DNA from: Azophilus sp965199705
GTDB lineage: Bacteria; Pseudomonadota; Gammaproteobacteria; Pseudomonadales; Azotimanducaceae
Direction of reading: 5' to 3'
Assembly: GCA_965199705.1 (NCBI GenBank)
Contig: OZ241359.1
Span: forward strand, 1-64,000
Length of the DNA: 64,000 nucleotides
The notes beneath the pieces were generated by a model. The model searched no databases. It worked only from the letters and a program-made list of their open reading frames with translations, and was not told the DNA's origin. Position 1 is the first letter of the stretch, and each line of letters opens with the position of its first letter. The position numbers and the translations under genes are program-made. This document shows positions 1 to 7,906 of this stretch, piece after piece.

Positions 1-130
1 TGAACTCCACCGAGGTGTAACGCGCCTTGGGGATGAAGTCGTGCCCCAGAACTGGATCCGGCTCCTTCTGCGCAGGCGTCTTGGACGTCTGCGGGTCCGC
101 ATACCGGGGAATTGTTCGATAGACCGTCAT
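1..130 (-). CDS. N-terminus of a probable Rieske-type aromatic ring-hydroxylating oxygenase alpha subunit (partial)
   Basis: Reading down from the ATG at 130, 43 codons are visible before the window edge: MTVYRTIPRYADPQTSK..., ending ...FIPKARYTSVEF. A short proline-rich lead followed by an R-Y-T-S-x-E-F element is the usual start of Rieske non-heme iron oxygenase large subunits, in which this element precedes the helix ahead of the [2Fe-2S] domain. The cluster ligands and iron site lie outside the window, so the assignment rests on N-terminal resemblance only. A purine-rich AGGGAGGGATC precedes the ATG on the minus strand and is a good ribosome binding site. It could also be another family sharing this lead. 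Confidence 0.45.
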   Translation of the reverse strand, partial: MTVYRTIPRYADPQTSKTPAQKEPDPVLGHDFIPKARYTSVEF

Positions 131-298
131 GAATGATCCCTCCCTAGACCGGCCTCTGGCCGACACAGTGAGGGCCCCGCCCGGTCAAGGCAGGACCCCG
201 AATCAGGACGGGGCAGCATAGAAGGCGGCAAGGCATGGGTCAACCCGATGTACGAGTTCTCGCGGAGCGCTTCAGATTGAACGCGCAGATGGGCCGGG
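131..298. other. intergenic region between the lipoprotein gene and the oxygenase gene
   Basis: No coding sequence is supported here. Both flanking genes read leftward, so this is the 3' flank of the lipoprotein and the promoter/leader region of the oxygenase. A weak 5-bp hairpin (CCCCG 196-200, CGGGG 209-213) could be a terminator, but it has no T-run. Confidence 0.4.
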
Positions 299-841
299 CT
301 ACCCGGACCCTGACGCGACCCGGTCAAACACCCGCCGGTTGACGAGCGTGTCCCCACCCGCTTTCAGTTCCGTAACAACGATCAGGCGGCTGCGGTCCGG
401 GCTCAGCGTGAATACTTCCCTGGCGCGAGCGTCATCGGCGCGCGATTCGATCAGCAGACTGCCCTCATGCCAACCGGCAGACACCTGCCAGAGGCCTCGT
501 CGGCGCTCTCCCCAGGAGAGGTCGCGATAGACGCCGCCCTGATAGCGAATGCCCATGGAGGCGCTATCCTGCTCTATCACCATGGAGTCGGCGACAACGC
601 CGGGAAAATCCTCGACAATCCAGATGAGACCGGCGTCGGCTTCGCTTGAATCGGAGCGCATGTCCAGCAGGGCGCGGTCCGCCGCCGCTTGCAGGCGCCG
701 CCGGTCCAGGGGCGGGTCACTCAGCGGCGCATGCACCACCCAGTGGCCGTTGAGGTCAAATACGGCAGGAACGTCTGTGTTCAGCGGGGTCGAGCCGCAG
801 GCCGCCTGCAGCAAGGCGATCACGAACAGCATCACGCGCAT
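299..841 (-). CDS. hypothetical lipoprotein, 180 aa
   Basis: The first 15 residues form a signal peptide (MRVMLFVIALLQAAC) with the lipobox LQAAC, predicting a lipid-modified Cys15 and a periplasmic or outer-membrane protein. The rest is hydrophilic and rich in Asp and Arg, with alternating short beta-like stretches (GLIWIVEDF, SMGIRYQGGVYRDL, SLLIESRADD, SRLIVVTELKAGG). This suggests a small beta-rich domain, perhaps lipocalin- or META-like. I do not recognise the family. It stands alone, divergent from the metallopeptidase gene at 1205, with 360 bp of repeat-bearing sequence between them. Confidence 0.7.
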   Translation of the reverse strand: MRVMLFVIALLQAACGSTPLNTDVPAVFDLNGHWVVHAPLSDPPLDRRRLQAAADRALLDMRSDSSEADAGLIWIVEDFPGVVADSMVIEQDSASMGIRYQGGVYRDLSWGERRRGLWQVSAGWHEGSLLIESRADDARAREVFTLSPDRSRLIVVTELKAGGDTLVNRRVFDRVASGSG

Positions 842-878
842 TGGCGGGCCTCCAGTCTGCCGTCCAGTCCGCCTATGC

Positions 879-909
879 TAACCCGAATATTGCACCAGGG
901 CGCTGATAG
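879..909 (-). repeat. diverged copy of the 53-bp interspersed repeat (family A)
   Basis: The core ATTGCACCAGGG, preceded by a degenerate CCCG-AAT, matches the family consensus (AGCCCGGACATTGCACCAGG and onward) found at 1086-1130 and 6638-6736. It lies in opposite orientation to the nearby copy at 1086-1130, making an imperfect inverted pair. About 24 of 30 positions agree with that copy. Confidence 0.6.
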
Positions 910-1085
910 ATTGGGCTGATTTTATCGATCTTTCAATTGGTTGTCTTCGACACTGAAGCGCTGTGCCGATTGCAAACTGCGCTTGCCGCGCCCTCGCTGG
1001 TCTTTTGCCCGTCTGCGCGTCCATGCTCCCTCAACCATAGGCGTGGCTATGCTCTCGGTCGCGAGCACACGCAGACGGACAAAAT

Positions 1086-1130
1086 CCGGCGCGATCATCA
1101 CGGCCCCTGGTGCAATATCCGGGCTAACCC
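1086..1130 (+). repeat. interspersed repeat family A, single copy
   Basis: GGCGCGATCATCACGGCCCC followed by TGGTGCAATATCCGGGCT is nearly identical to the two tandem units at 6638-6736. On the minus strand it reads AGGGGCCGTGATGATC, a Shine-Dalgarno-like AGGGG five bases before an ATG. That ATG opens a 60-codon frame (to 922) that I could not match to any family and do not call as a gene. The 842-1204 interval otherwise holds only the divergent promoters of its flanking genes. Confidence 0.75.
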
Positions 1131-1204
1131 GCCGGTCGCGCCTCCGTGAGACATTTGCGTTATTGACCATTGCCGCCTTCAGCATTCCGGGTCAGGATGG
1201 TCGT

Positions 1205-2764
1205 GTGAAGACACTCGACACAAACGAGCGTGCGGCCTGGCGCAAGGACGAGCGCCAGCAGGCGGGCGCACAGGAAGCGCTGGCTGCCGGCGTCGGCGCC
1301 CCTTTACGCCAATCCGCCATTCGTCGGTTGACGTGCCTGCTGCTGGTCTTTCTGGCTTCGCCGGCCCTGGCCGAAAGGCTGCCACGCGCCTTCGACAATG
1401 CCTGGTGCCTGTATCGCACCGAGCACTTTGACTACCTCACCGATGGACCCAAACGGACGGCCCTGGCAAGAATCGCCGATCTGGATCGATTCAGGCGCCT
1501 GTACATGCGCTACTTCCCAAGCCGTTCCGAAGCGCCGGGATTGCCGCTCAGAATCCTGGAGTACAGGCGCAAACGGGATTTCACCGAAGCCGCGCCCGAC
1601 GCCCGGATTGCGGGCATTACCCTGGCATCCCTGCGCGGCTATCAATTGGTCATCGGCCCGGTCAAGCGGCATGCGCTGTCGGACGTCGCCAAGCACGAGT
1701 ACGCCCACTATCTGCTGCGTAACCACGCCCGACGCAACTATCCTCTCTGGTACGAAGAGGGGTTGGCAAACTTCTTGAGCGCCGCCAGTCCGGCGCGCAA
1801 CGGCGCCATGGTGCTCGGGCAGCTCGGGGACGGCATGGCGGATCAAGGAGGCCTGATGCGTGCGATCAGCTTCCCGCAATTGGTCGATACCCGAACCCTT
1901 GCCGGCCTCACCCGCAAGCAATCGGAAAGCCTCTACGCAAACGCCTGGCTGGCCGTGCACTTCCTCTGGTTTGGACAGGACAAGGGCTTCCCCGATCTGG
2001 ATGCCGCGCTGACTCGCTATCTGGAAGACCCGAACCGGGATTTCACCGCCGCCTTTGGCATGTCCGCGCAAGAATTTGGCGAACAGGTGCGAGCGTACAG
2101 TCAAATGCGGCCGCTACCGAAACTCTTCCTGCCGTTGCCGCATGCCAGCCCGCCGTCAGTCGAGACTCGATGCCTGGACGCAGAGGCAGCGCGCTACCAG
2201 CTGGCCATCAGCCTGGAACGGCTGAATCCGATGCTGGCAAGGCGCGCACTGGAAGCGCCGGGCGGCGAGCAGAATCCCGACTGGCTATCGACGCTTTCCC
2301 GCATTCTCACGCCAGGCGATCGCGCAGAGGCGCGGGAGCTGGCGCAACAGGCCCTGGCGATTGCGCCAGATCACCCGGCCGCAATCGTTCAGGTGGCGCG
2401 GCTGCGTCATTGGCGCTGCGCCTTCTCCGGGGACCCAGCCTGCATCCGCCGCTGGAACGAGGCCGCCCTGCTGTACGAAAAGGCGCTGGCGCAGGACCCG
2501 AACCTGCACGACGCAGCTTACGGCCTGGGGGTTGCCTATCTGCACACGGGTCGAGGCGAGTTGGCGCTGCATTGGCTGCAGAAGGTGTATGACAAGCTGC
2601 CCTGGGTGGAGGAGGTCAATCTCTTCCTGGGTGAAGCCCTGCGCCAGGTGGACAGACAGCGATCAGCCGAGCATCTGCGCAAGGCGCGAGACTGGGCGCA
2701 GAGCCCGGAGTGGCGCGCTCTGGCCGAGACTGCCCTGGTGCGGTTGGAGGGAAGCGACGCCTGA
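1205..2764 (+). CDS. secreted HEXXH metallopeptidase-like protein with C-terminal TPR repeats
   Basis: A GTG at 1205 is the last common start before the signal sequence; the frame stays open upstream, but that part overlaps a repeat and looks non-coding. Residues about 39-59 form a secretion signal (LTCLLLVFLASPALA, cleavage after A-L-A). The mature N-terminal domain carries HEYAH at residues 164-168 and WYEEG at about 182-186. This is the HEXXH zinc site with the downstream glutamate of MA-clan (gluzincin) peptidases, as in the DUF1570 family. The C-terminal third is helical TPR-like repeat (for example ALALAPDHPAA and YEKALAQDPNLHDAAYGLG). It is probably a periplasmic peptidase acting on cell-envelope proteins; the substrate is unknown. 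An alternative start nearer the signal peptide is possible. Confidence 0.75.
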   Translation: MKTLDTNERAAWRKDERQQAGAQEALAAGVGAPLRQSAIRRLTCLLLVFLASPALAERLPRAFDNAWCLYRTEHFDYLTDGPKRTALARIADLDRFRRLYMRYFPSRSEAPGLPLRILEYRRKRDFTEAAPDARIAGITLASLRGYQLVIGPVKRHALSDVAKHEYAHYLLRNHARRNYPLWYEEGLANFLSAASPARNGAMVLGQLGDGMADQGGLMRAISFPQLVDTRTLAGLTRKQSESLYANAWLAVHFLWFGQDKGFPDLDAALTRYLEDPNRDFTAAFGMSAQEFGEQVRAYSQMRPLPKLFLPLPHASPPSVETRCLDAEAARYQLAISLERLNPMLARRALEAPGGEQNPDWLSTLSRILTPGDRAEARELAQQALAIAPDHPAAIVQVARLRHWRCAFSGDPACIRRWNEAALLYEKALAQDPNLHDAAYGLGVAYLHTGRGELALHWLQKVYDKLPWVEEVNLFLGEALRQVDRQRSAEHLRKARDWAQSPEWRALAETALVRLEGSDA

Positions 2765-2856
2765 TCCGGCCCGACCATTACGCCAGGGGCGCAAGCACGA
2801 GTGCGAGCCAGCTTGTGCACCGCACCATTGTTCCGCGCCGCTCTCGGGCAAACGTC

Positions 2857-4779
2857 TCAACCTGAGGTTCGATGTGATTCCAGGGCAATCACCTGCGTCG
2901 CAATGTGCTCGCCGCCGGCTTCACTGGCCGCCGATGCTGTGCTTCGAGTGAGCATGGCAAGCAACCGTCGGGCGTCCGCCAGGTCATGGGACTCACATGC
3001 AGATTCCAGGGCATCCAGGGCAGGGCGCAACTGCGCCCAAGGCAGATAAGGCTCCGTCACGCGCATGATGCGCGGGTGCAGGGTGCCGGAAACATCGTTG
3101 CCGATCAGCAGCTCCTCGTGCAGTTTCTCGCCCGGCGCCAGGCCGGTGAACTGAATCTCGATATCGCCCTCAGGGTAGTCCGAATCACGAACGGAGTAGC
3201 CCTTGAGGTGGGCCATGCGTCTGGCCAGATCCACGATTTTCAGTGGCTGGCCCATATCCAGCACACAGATCTCGCTACCCTTCGCAAGGTTTGCTGCCTG
3301 CAGCACCAGCTGCGCCGCCTCGCGCAGCGTCATGAAGTATCGAGTGACCTCGGGATGAGTAACAGTCACGGGGCCGCCATGATCGATCTGATCCAGGAAC
3401 AGTGGCACCACCGAGCCAGAGGAGTTCAGGACATTGCCAAAGCGGACTATCGAGAAGGTGATGCTGTCGGCTTGTTCCTGATATGCCTGCAAGATCAATT
3501 CGGCAAGCCGTTTGCTGGCGCCCATCACCCCCCTGGGCCGCACCGCCTTGTCGGTGGAGATGAGTATCATCGACTTGACCCCGGCGGCCAGGGCCTGCTC
3601 GGCGACGCAGCGGGTGCCGAAGGCATTGTTGCGAATGCCCTCGATCACATTGCTTTCCACCTCACCCACGTGCTTGTACGCAGCCGCGTGATACAGGGTT
3701 TCTATGTGATGCTCGCTCAGCGCGTGCCACACCGTCTGTGGACGAACTACAGATCCGAGCACGGACACCACGGGCACAGAGAACTGCTTGCGCGCCAGAA
3801 TCGTCTGCACGCTACGGCGCACGGTTTGCAGGGCGAGCTCGGACTGATCCAGCAGCACCAGCCGCTTGGGCGCGAGGGAAACGATCTGCCGACACAATTC
3901 TGTGCCGATGGAGCCACCGGCGCCGGTCACCATCACATTGCGCCCGGCAACGGACTGCTGAAGAAGCGCCGGTACCGGATCGATCTCGCGGCGTCCAAGC
4001 AGGTCCTCGATGCGCACATCGCGGAACTGGGCGCCTGCCACTTCATTCGGCCATGGCTCGCCACTGTCCGGGACCACCAGCACCCGCACGGCAAAGGGTT
4101 CCAGGAACAACAATATGTCGCGACGATGGGCGACCGACGCCGGATCCAGGGCCACCAGCACCTTCTGCACCGCGAATTCGCGCAGCAAATCCGGCAGGGC
4201 TGATCGCGGATGCACGCGCAGGTTCTCGATGAATCGACCTTGCAGCGCCGAGTCGTCGTCGATGAACGCCACCGGGCGCAGGTGGCTGGCCGCCGCGGTC
4301 CGCGCCAGCTGCACGCCGAGTTGCCCGGCGCCGAAGATGATCGCCGGCGCACCGCCACGCTGCTGCTCACGCCAGCGCAGCCAACTGTACAGGGCGAATC
4401 GGCTGCCGCCGACATACAGCATCACCAGCATCCAGAAGATGATCGGCACGGACCTCGGAAAGCCAGGCAATTGCAGCATGTAGTCCACCAGGAAAACGGC
4501 GAGCGCGCCGATGGTTGCGCCCTTTCCAACCGCCAGGATCGTGCGCACGCCCATGTAGCGGAGAATCTGGCGATACAGCCCCAGGCGGACGAAGGCCGGT
4601 ATCGAAATCAACCAGGCCGCCAGGAAGGCAGGCCAGAAGGCAGTGGCGTCGGGCATCCACTCACCCAGCCGCAAGCCGAGCGCAGACCAGAGCGCCACCA
4701 CGAGCGCCAGACAGTCCGCCAGCACGGCGATACCTTGTTTGACGCGCCTCGGCAGGCGCAGAAACCACTCACCGTACAT
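2857..4779 (-). CDS. wbpM: WbpM/CapD-type UDP-N-acetylglucosamine 4,6-dehydratase, membrane-anchored
   Basis: The 640-residue protein is of typical WbpM length. Four N-terminal membrane helices (to about residue 160) are followed by a first nucleotide-binding-like region (IIFGAGQLGVQLART). The catalytic SDR domain has the NAD motif GAGGSIG near residue 285 and the sequence STDKAVRPRGVMGASKR near 410-425, where Met replaces the usual SDR Tyr, as in the Ser-Met-Lys triad of WbpM-like enzymes. The product would be a UDP-4-keto-6-deoxy-hexosamine for O-antigen or capsule initiation. I chose the ATG at 4779 because it overlaps the upstream wbpL-like gene by 11 bases and places the first helix correctly. 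It is last in a three-gene unit. Confidence 0.88.
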   Translation of the reverse strand: MYGEWFLRLPRRVKQGIAVLADCLALVVALWSALGLRLGEWMPDATAFWPAFLAAWLISIPAFVRLGLYRQILRYMGVRTILAVGKGATIGALAVFLVDYMLQLPGFPRSVPIIFWMLVMLYVGGSRFALYSWLRWREQQRGGAPAIIFGAGQLGVQLARTAAASHLRPVAFIDDDSALQGRFIENLRVHPRSALPDLLREFAVQKVLVALDPASVAHRRDILLFLEPFAVRVLVVPDSGEPWPNEVAGAQFRDVRIEDLLGRREIDPVPALLQQSVAGRNVMVTGAGGSIGTELCRQIVSLAPKRLVLLDQSELALQTVRRSVQTILARKQFSVPVVSVLGSVVRPQTVWHALSEHHIETLYHAAAYKHVGEVESNVIEGIRNNAFGTRCVAEQALAAGVKSMILISTDKAVRPRGVMGASKRLAELILQAYQEQADSITFSIVRFGNVLNSSGSVVPLFLDQIDHGGPVTVTHPEVTRYFMTLREAAQLVLQAANLAKGSEICVLDMGQPLKIVDLARRMAHLKGYSVRDSDYPEGDIEIQFTGLAPGEKLHEELLIGNDVSGTLHPRIMRVTEPYLPWAQLRPALDALESACESHDLADARRLLAMLTRSTASAASEAGGEHIATQVIALESHRTSG

Positions 4780-5755
4780 CGGCAGAAGACTCCTGTATGC
4801 CAGCGCGCAGCCTTCCGGCAAGGTACGCCAGGGGCGCCAGGGCGAGGGCGACCCAGGCCCAGCGATAGCCGGGCAGCGCCTGCGCCAGCCAGGCCAGGGG
4901 CGCGAGCCAGCACACACCATACAGCACGAACGCCAGATTTACCCATTGATGACCATGGCGTCGGGCGAGCTTCTGATAGAGATGGACGTCGTGCGCTTGA
5001 TGGAAGGGTTGCCTGGTGACTATCCGAACGCAGAGGGTATAGCTGGCGTCAAACCAGAATCCCGCCAGCAGGATGGCGCATGCCGCCCAGCCAAGAATGC
5101 CACGATCAATCATGGCCAGCGCCAGGGCGGCGAGCAGCAGGCCGAGAAAGACACTGCCCACATCGCCCATGAAGAGCTTCGCGGGCGGCCAGTTGAAGGT
5201 GAGGAATCCAGCCAGGGCACCGGCTGTCATCCAGAGCAGATGTCCTGTCCAGCCGGGCACGCCACCGGCAAGCACTTGAGCGGCCAGGCAGAAAAAGAGC
5301 CCGACGGACGCCGCCAGACCATCTATCCCATCCATGAAGTTGTACAGATTGGCGTGCCATAGAAGCACCAACGCCCAGGCCACCATCGCCCAGACCGGCC
5401 AATCGCCCGCGAGCGACCAGACCGCCAACGCCGCCGCCAGTGCATAGCCCAGCAGACGGGGCAAGGGTGGCAGGTCCCGACGGTCGTCCGCGAATCCGAT
5501 CCCGGCGCTGAGCGCCAGGGCTGTCAGGAGCGCCGCGAACACCGGCGCCTGAAACGCAAGCCAGGTCAGATAGGCAAGTATCGGCAGCGCCAGGCCCAGG
5601 CCGCCGCTGGTGACGGTAGGCGCCTGATGGGCGCTGCGCGCATTGGATACAGCCAGCCAACCCATGCGCGGGCCCAGGACGATCAGGACAAGGCTCGCGG
5701 TCAGACCCGAAGCAAAGCCGGCCGCCAACAGCATCAGGGTTTTGAACATGTCCAT
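4769..5755 (-). CDS. wbpL: WecA/WbpL-type undecaprenyl-phosphate sugar-1-phosphate transferase
   Basis: This polytopic membrane protein of 328 residues belongs to glycosyltransferase family 4 (MraY/WecA). It carries NFMDGIDGLAA near residues 140-150 (the DGxDGL magnesium/UDP-sugar motif), KLFMGDVGSVFLG near 190-203, and a later HxxQ-like VHLYQKLARR. It should transfer a sugar-1-phosphate, probably a 6-deoxy-HexNAc, to undecaprenyl phosphate and so start lipid-linked glycan synthesis. The start at 5755 overlaps the epimerase gene by 22 bases; ATG 5749 is an alternative. It shares transcription with wbpM and the epimerase, matching the wbpV-wbpL-wbpM end of Pseudomonas O-antigen clusters. Confidence 0.87.
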   Translation of the reverse strand: MDMFKTLMLLAAGFASGLTASLVLIVLGPRMGWLAVSNARSAHQAPTVTSGGLGLALPILAYLTWLAFQAPVFAALLTALALSAGIGFADDRRDLPPLPRLLGYALAAALAVWSLAGDWPVWAMVAWALVLLWHANLYNFMDGIDGLAASVGLFFCLAAQVLAGGVPGWTGHLLWMTAGALAGFLTFNWPPAKLFMGDVGSVFLGLLLAALALAMIDRGILGWAACAILLAGFWFDASYTLCVRIVTRQPFHQAHDVHLYQKLARRHGHQWVNLAFVLYGVCWLAPLAWLAQALPGYRWAWVALALAPLAYLAGRLRAGIQESSADVR

Positions 5756-6657
5756 TGCCAGGTTTTGCGCAACAGGGTATCGGTCGTATGCTTCGGTCGC
5801 CAGCCAAGCGCCTGCTGCGTCAGCGCAGCGTTGATGTACAGCGGCTCGAACAGAGTCTCGGACAGGGTCGCGCCCACCAGGTTGGCGATGCCATCCAGCA
5901 ATCTCCCGGGCGCCCGAAACTGGCGGTTCGGTCGGCCCGAGAATCGGCGCACAGCGGTAACCAGTCGGCTGACCGACCAGGGTTCTGCGTCGCAGATGTG
6001 CAGGATGGCAGGCGGCTCCGGGCAATCCCGCAGCAACAGAAGGCAATCGAGAAGATTCTCCAGCCCAAGGAGGGCCCGAGGCGCCGTGGCCCCGGCCAGA
6101 GGCAGGGGCCAGGGACTGGCGGCGAGCTTCAGAAGACGCCGAAAGTTGCCGCGCACGCCTGGCCCGTAAACCGGTGGCGGGCGCAGTATGACCAGCCGCG
6201 CGCCGCCGGCAGCCGCCGCTTCCAGCAAGGCGCACTCTGCCAGGCTCTTGGCTCTGGCATAGGGCGTGGCCGGGGCGTGTGGCGCATCCGGCTCCAGGGG
6301 TGTCGGTGCAAACTCGCCAAGCACCTTGATGGAACTCATGTGGACAAAGGTCGAGACGCCAGCGTCACTGGCCGCAGCGAAGAGCCGCACTGGCAGGTCT
6401 CGGTTCGCGCCGACAAGGCTCGCGTGATCCCGGCCGCTCGCCAATCCCGCCAGATGATAGACGATGTCCGTGCCCGCCAGTTGTCGCCTGAGCGCCGCGC
6501 CGTCGCTCGCTTGCAGCGAACCGTCAGCCGCGGACGGTGCGCGAGCAAAAGCAAGGCCGCGCTCGTCCAGGGCGGCACAAAGGGCAGATCCCATGAATCC
6601 GCTGCTACCGGTAACCCAGGCCTGAGTCGTGCGTGACTTCAATGCTGGCGCGGTCAT
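5734..6657 (-). CDS. NAD-dependent sugar epimerase/dehydratase (WbpV/GalE-like)
   Basis: An extended SDR of about 307 residues: GSSGFMG near residue 17 for NAD binding, HLAG, SSIKV, and the catalytic YARAK. The C-terminal half has the substrate-binding RPPPVYGPGVRGNF. By context it is a UDP-HexNAc 4-epimerase or 4-reductase producing the precursor used by the WbpL-like transferase. The ATG at 6657 lies inside an interspersed repeat, which also supplies an AGGGG five bases upstream. Reading frame continues upstream through a second repeat unit, but that peptide is repeat-derived and not family-like. It is first gene of the epimerase-wbpL-wbpM unit. Confidence 0.8.
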   Translation of the reverse strand: MTAPALKSRTTQAWVTGSSGFMGSALCAALDERGLAFARAPSAADGSLQASDGAALRRQLAGTDIVYHLAGLASGRDHASLVGANRDLPVRLFAAASDAGVSTFVHMSSIKVLGEFAPTPLEPDAPHAPATPYARAKSLAECALLEAAAAGGARLVILRPPPVYGPGVRGNFRRLLKLAASPWPLPLAGATAPRALLGLENLLDCLLLLRDCPEPPAILHICDAEPWSVSRLVTAVRRFSGRPNRQFRAPGRLLDGIANLVGATLSETLFEPLYINAALTQQALGWRPKHTTDTLLRKTWQWTCSKP

Positions 6658-6736
6658 CACGGCCCCTGGTGCAGTGTCCGGGCTGGAGATTTCAATGCCG
6701 GCGCGATCATCGCAGCCCCTGGTGCAATGTCCGGGC
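6638..6736 (-). repeat. two tandem units of interspersed repeat family A (53-bp period)
   Basis: Units 6638-6690 and 6691-6736 both begin TTCAATGC and contain GCGCG(A/G)TCATC and CCCCTGGTGCA(A/G)TGTCCGGGC. They differ at only a handful of positions. The left unit encodes the predicted ribosome binding site and ATG of the epimerase gene on the minus strand (AGGGG at 6667-6663, ATG at 6657). Further copies lie at 1086-1130 and, diverged, at 879-909. Confidence 0.8.
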
Positions 6737-6830
6737 AAGGGCCCGACGCCGCATGATGCATCAACCTCGCAGCACTCGCCAGGCCCGAACCGGGCAGCCT
6801 GAACCGGGCAGCTCGCCTCGAACGAGATCA

Positions 6831-6862
6831 GTCGGCCACGCTGCCTCAGCAGCGTGGCCGAC
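6831..6862 (-). terminator. strong hairpin after the comEA-like gene
   Basis: A perfect 13-bp stem (GTCGGCCACGCTG, loop CCTCAG) sits five bases beyond the stop of the comEA-like gene. The following minus-strand sequence has little T-run, so termination may be imperfect. It would separate the rpsA-ihfB-lapA-comEA unit from the polysaccharide genes. Confidence 0.7.
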
Positions 6863-6867
6863 AAGGA

Positions 6868-7146
6868 TCACTCGACGATGATGCGATCCAGATTGGCAGC
6901 CACTGTGCCTTCGCCGATGCCGCGCACCTTGATAAGTTCGCTGGCGTCTTCGAATGCGCCCTGCGCTTCTCGATAGGCCACGATCGCCTGCGCCTTGGTC
7001 ATGCCAACCCCATCCAGAACCTCGGCAATGGTCACGGCGTCATCCGTATTGATGTTGACCGTACTGTGCGCTTCGCCTTGCGCACTGGCCAACGGCGCAG
7101 CAAGCAATGCAACCAGCAGGGTTGTCAGAGTGATCAGTTTTCGCAT
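6868..7146 (-). CDS. ComEA-like helix-hairpin-helix DNA-binding protein, exported
   Basis: A 92-residue protein with a cleavable signal peptide (LITLTTLLVALLAAPLASA, cut before QGEA). A single ComEA-type helix-hairpin-helix domain follows: VNINTDDAVTIAEVLDGVG, then IKVRGIGEGTVAANLDRI. Such small exported proteins are paralogues of the DNA receptor of competence and bind duplex DNA in the periplasm. An equivalent gene lies beside wbpM in Pseudomonas. Here it lies downstream of lapA, where lapB would be expected, and is followed by a strong hairpin. Confidence 0.85.
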   Translation of the reverse strand: MRKLITLTTLLVALLAAPLASAQGEAHSTVNINTDDAVTIAEVLDGVGMTKAQAIVAYREAQGAFEDASELIKVRGIGEGTVAANLDRIIVE

Positions 7147-7247
7147 GGGGAGGCTCCCGTCTATGTGATGAAAGCCTCAATGTAGCGGGTGAAAGGGTCA
7201 GTGAAATTGAGAAAAAAGCGCCAATTCGTGTAGGAAATCGGCGCGCT

Positions 7248-7550
7248 TCAGAGGTCCTGGCCGGATGCCTGCCCATCCTGCTCGCCAGCCCGCTCGGCGC
7301 CGGCCTTCGCCTTGGCCGACTCCAGGCGGCGAATGCGCCAGGCCGTGCGGGCCCTGCCGGGCAGCAACGCCACGCCCATCAGGCCGGCGCCGGCCAGAAA
7401 GGCGGCCAGAAGCCACCAGAACAGGCTCCACTCAGGCGTGCGCGAGCCGAGGAAACGAAGCGCAACCTGGTCCTGATCGACAGCGACCATCGAGAACAGA
7501 AAGAGAATCAGTGCAAGGAGCGCGAGAAGTGCGCGCCAAACCCGCCTCAC
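7248..7550 (-). CDS. lapA: LapA-domain inner-membrane protein (lipopolysaccharide assembly protein A)
   Basis: The protein has 100 residues with two membrane helices (about 8-25 and 45-66), joined by the family signature VDQDQVALRFLGSRTPEWSLFW, and a charged coiled C-terminal tail (RIRRLESAKAKAGAERAGE). This is the LapA/DUF1049 (YciS) family. In E. coli LapA works with LapB and FtsH to control LpxC and so LPS synthesis. The rpsA-ihfB-lapA order is conserved in Gammaproteobacteria, but lapB does not follow here. FtsH is encoded in this window at 17817. Confidence 0.85.
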   Translation of the reverse strand: MRRVWRALLALLALILFLFSMVAVDQDQVALRFLGSRTPEWSLFWWLLAAFLAGAGLMGVALLPGRARTAWRIRRLESAKAKAGAERAGEQDGQASGQDL

Positions 7551-7606
7551 GACATCATGCCGGCCATGATGTCAGGCGCGCCGCGAGCGGTCATGCAACT
7601 GCAACC

Positions 7607-7906
7607 TCATTCGTCCGAATCAACGCGGCCCTGATCGACGCGCTCGCGCAGTCGCTTGCCGGGCTTGAAATGAGGCACATACTTGCCGGTCAGGCTGACC
7701 ACCTCGCCAGTGCGCGGATTACGGCCAATGCGCGGCCCTCGGTAGCGCAGCGCAAAACTGCCGAAGCCCCGAATTTCCACCCGTTCACCGTCCGCCAGGG
7801 TTCTCGACAGGTACTCGAGGATCTGCTTCACCGCCCACTCGACGTCGGCCAGCGGCAGACGATCCTGTTTCCTGGCAATGCATTGAATGAGGTCCGCCCG
7901 GTTCAT
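7607..7906 (-). CDS. ihfB: integration host factor subunit beta
   Basis: A 99-residue DNABII-family protein, the usual length. N-terminal helices (MNRADLIQCIARKQDRLPLADVEWAVKQIL) precede the DNA-bending arm with GFGSFALRYRGPRIGRNPRTGE. The intercalating Pro of the family is in the GRNPRTG loop. Together with IhfA (not in this window) it forms the heterodimer that bends DNA sharply in recombination, replication and sigma-54 transcription. It overlaps the rpsA stop by four bases (ATGA), so translation is likely coupled. The RPS1-IHFB pair is a classic gammaproteobacterial arrangement. Confidence 0.96.
   Translation of the reverse strand: MNRADLIQCIARKQDRLPLADVEWAVKQILEYLSRTLADGERVEIRGFGSFALRYRGPRIGRNPRTGEVVSLTGKYVPHFKPGKRLRERVDQGRVDSDE

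Noticed and set aside
922..1185. Minus-strand open frame of 87 codons running through the family A repeat
   Set aside because: No family resemblance; much of it is repeat-derived sequence and it overlaps the promoter region of two divergent genes.
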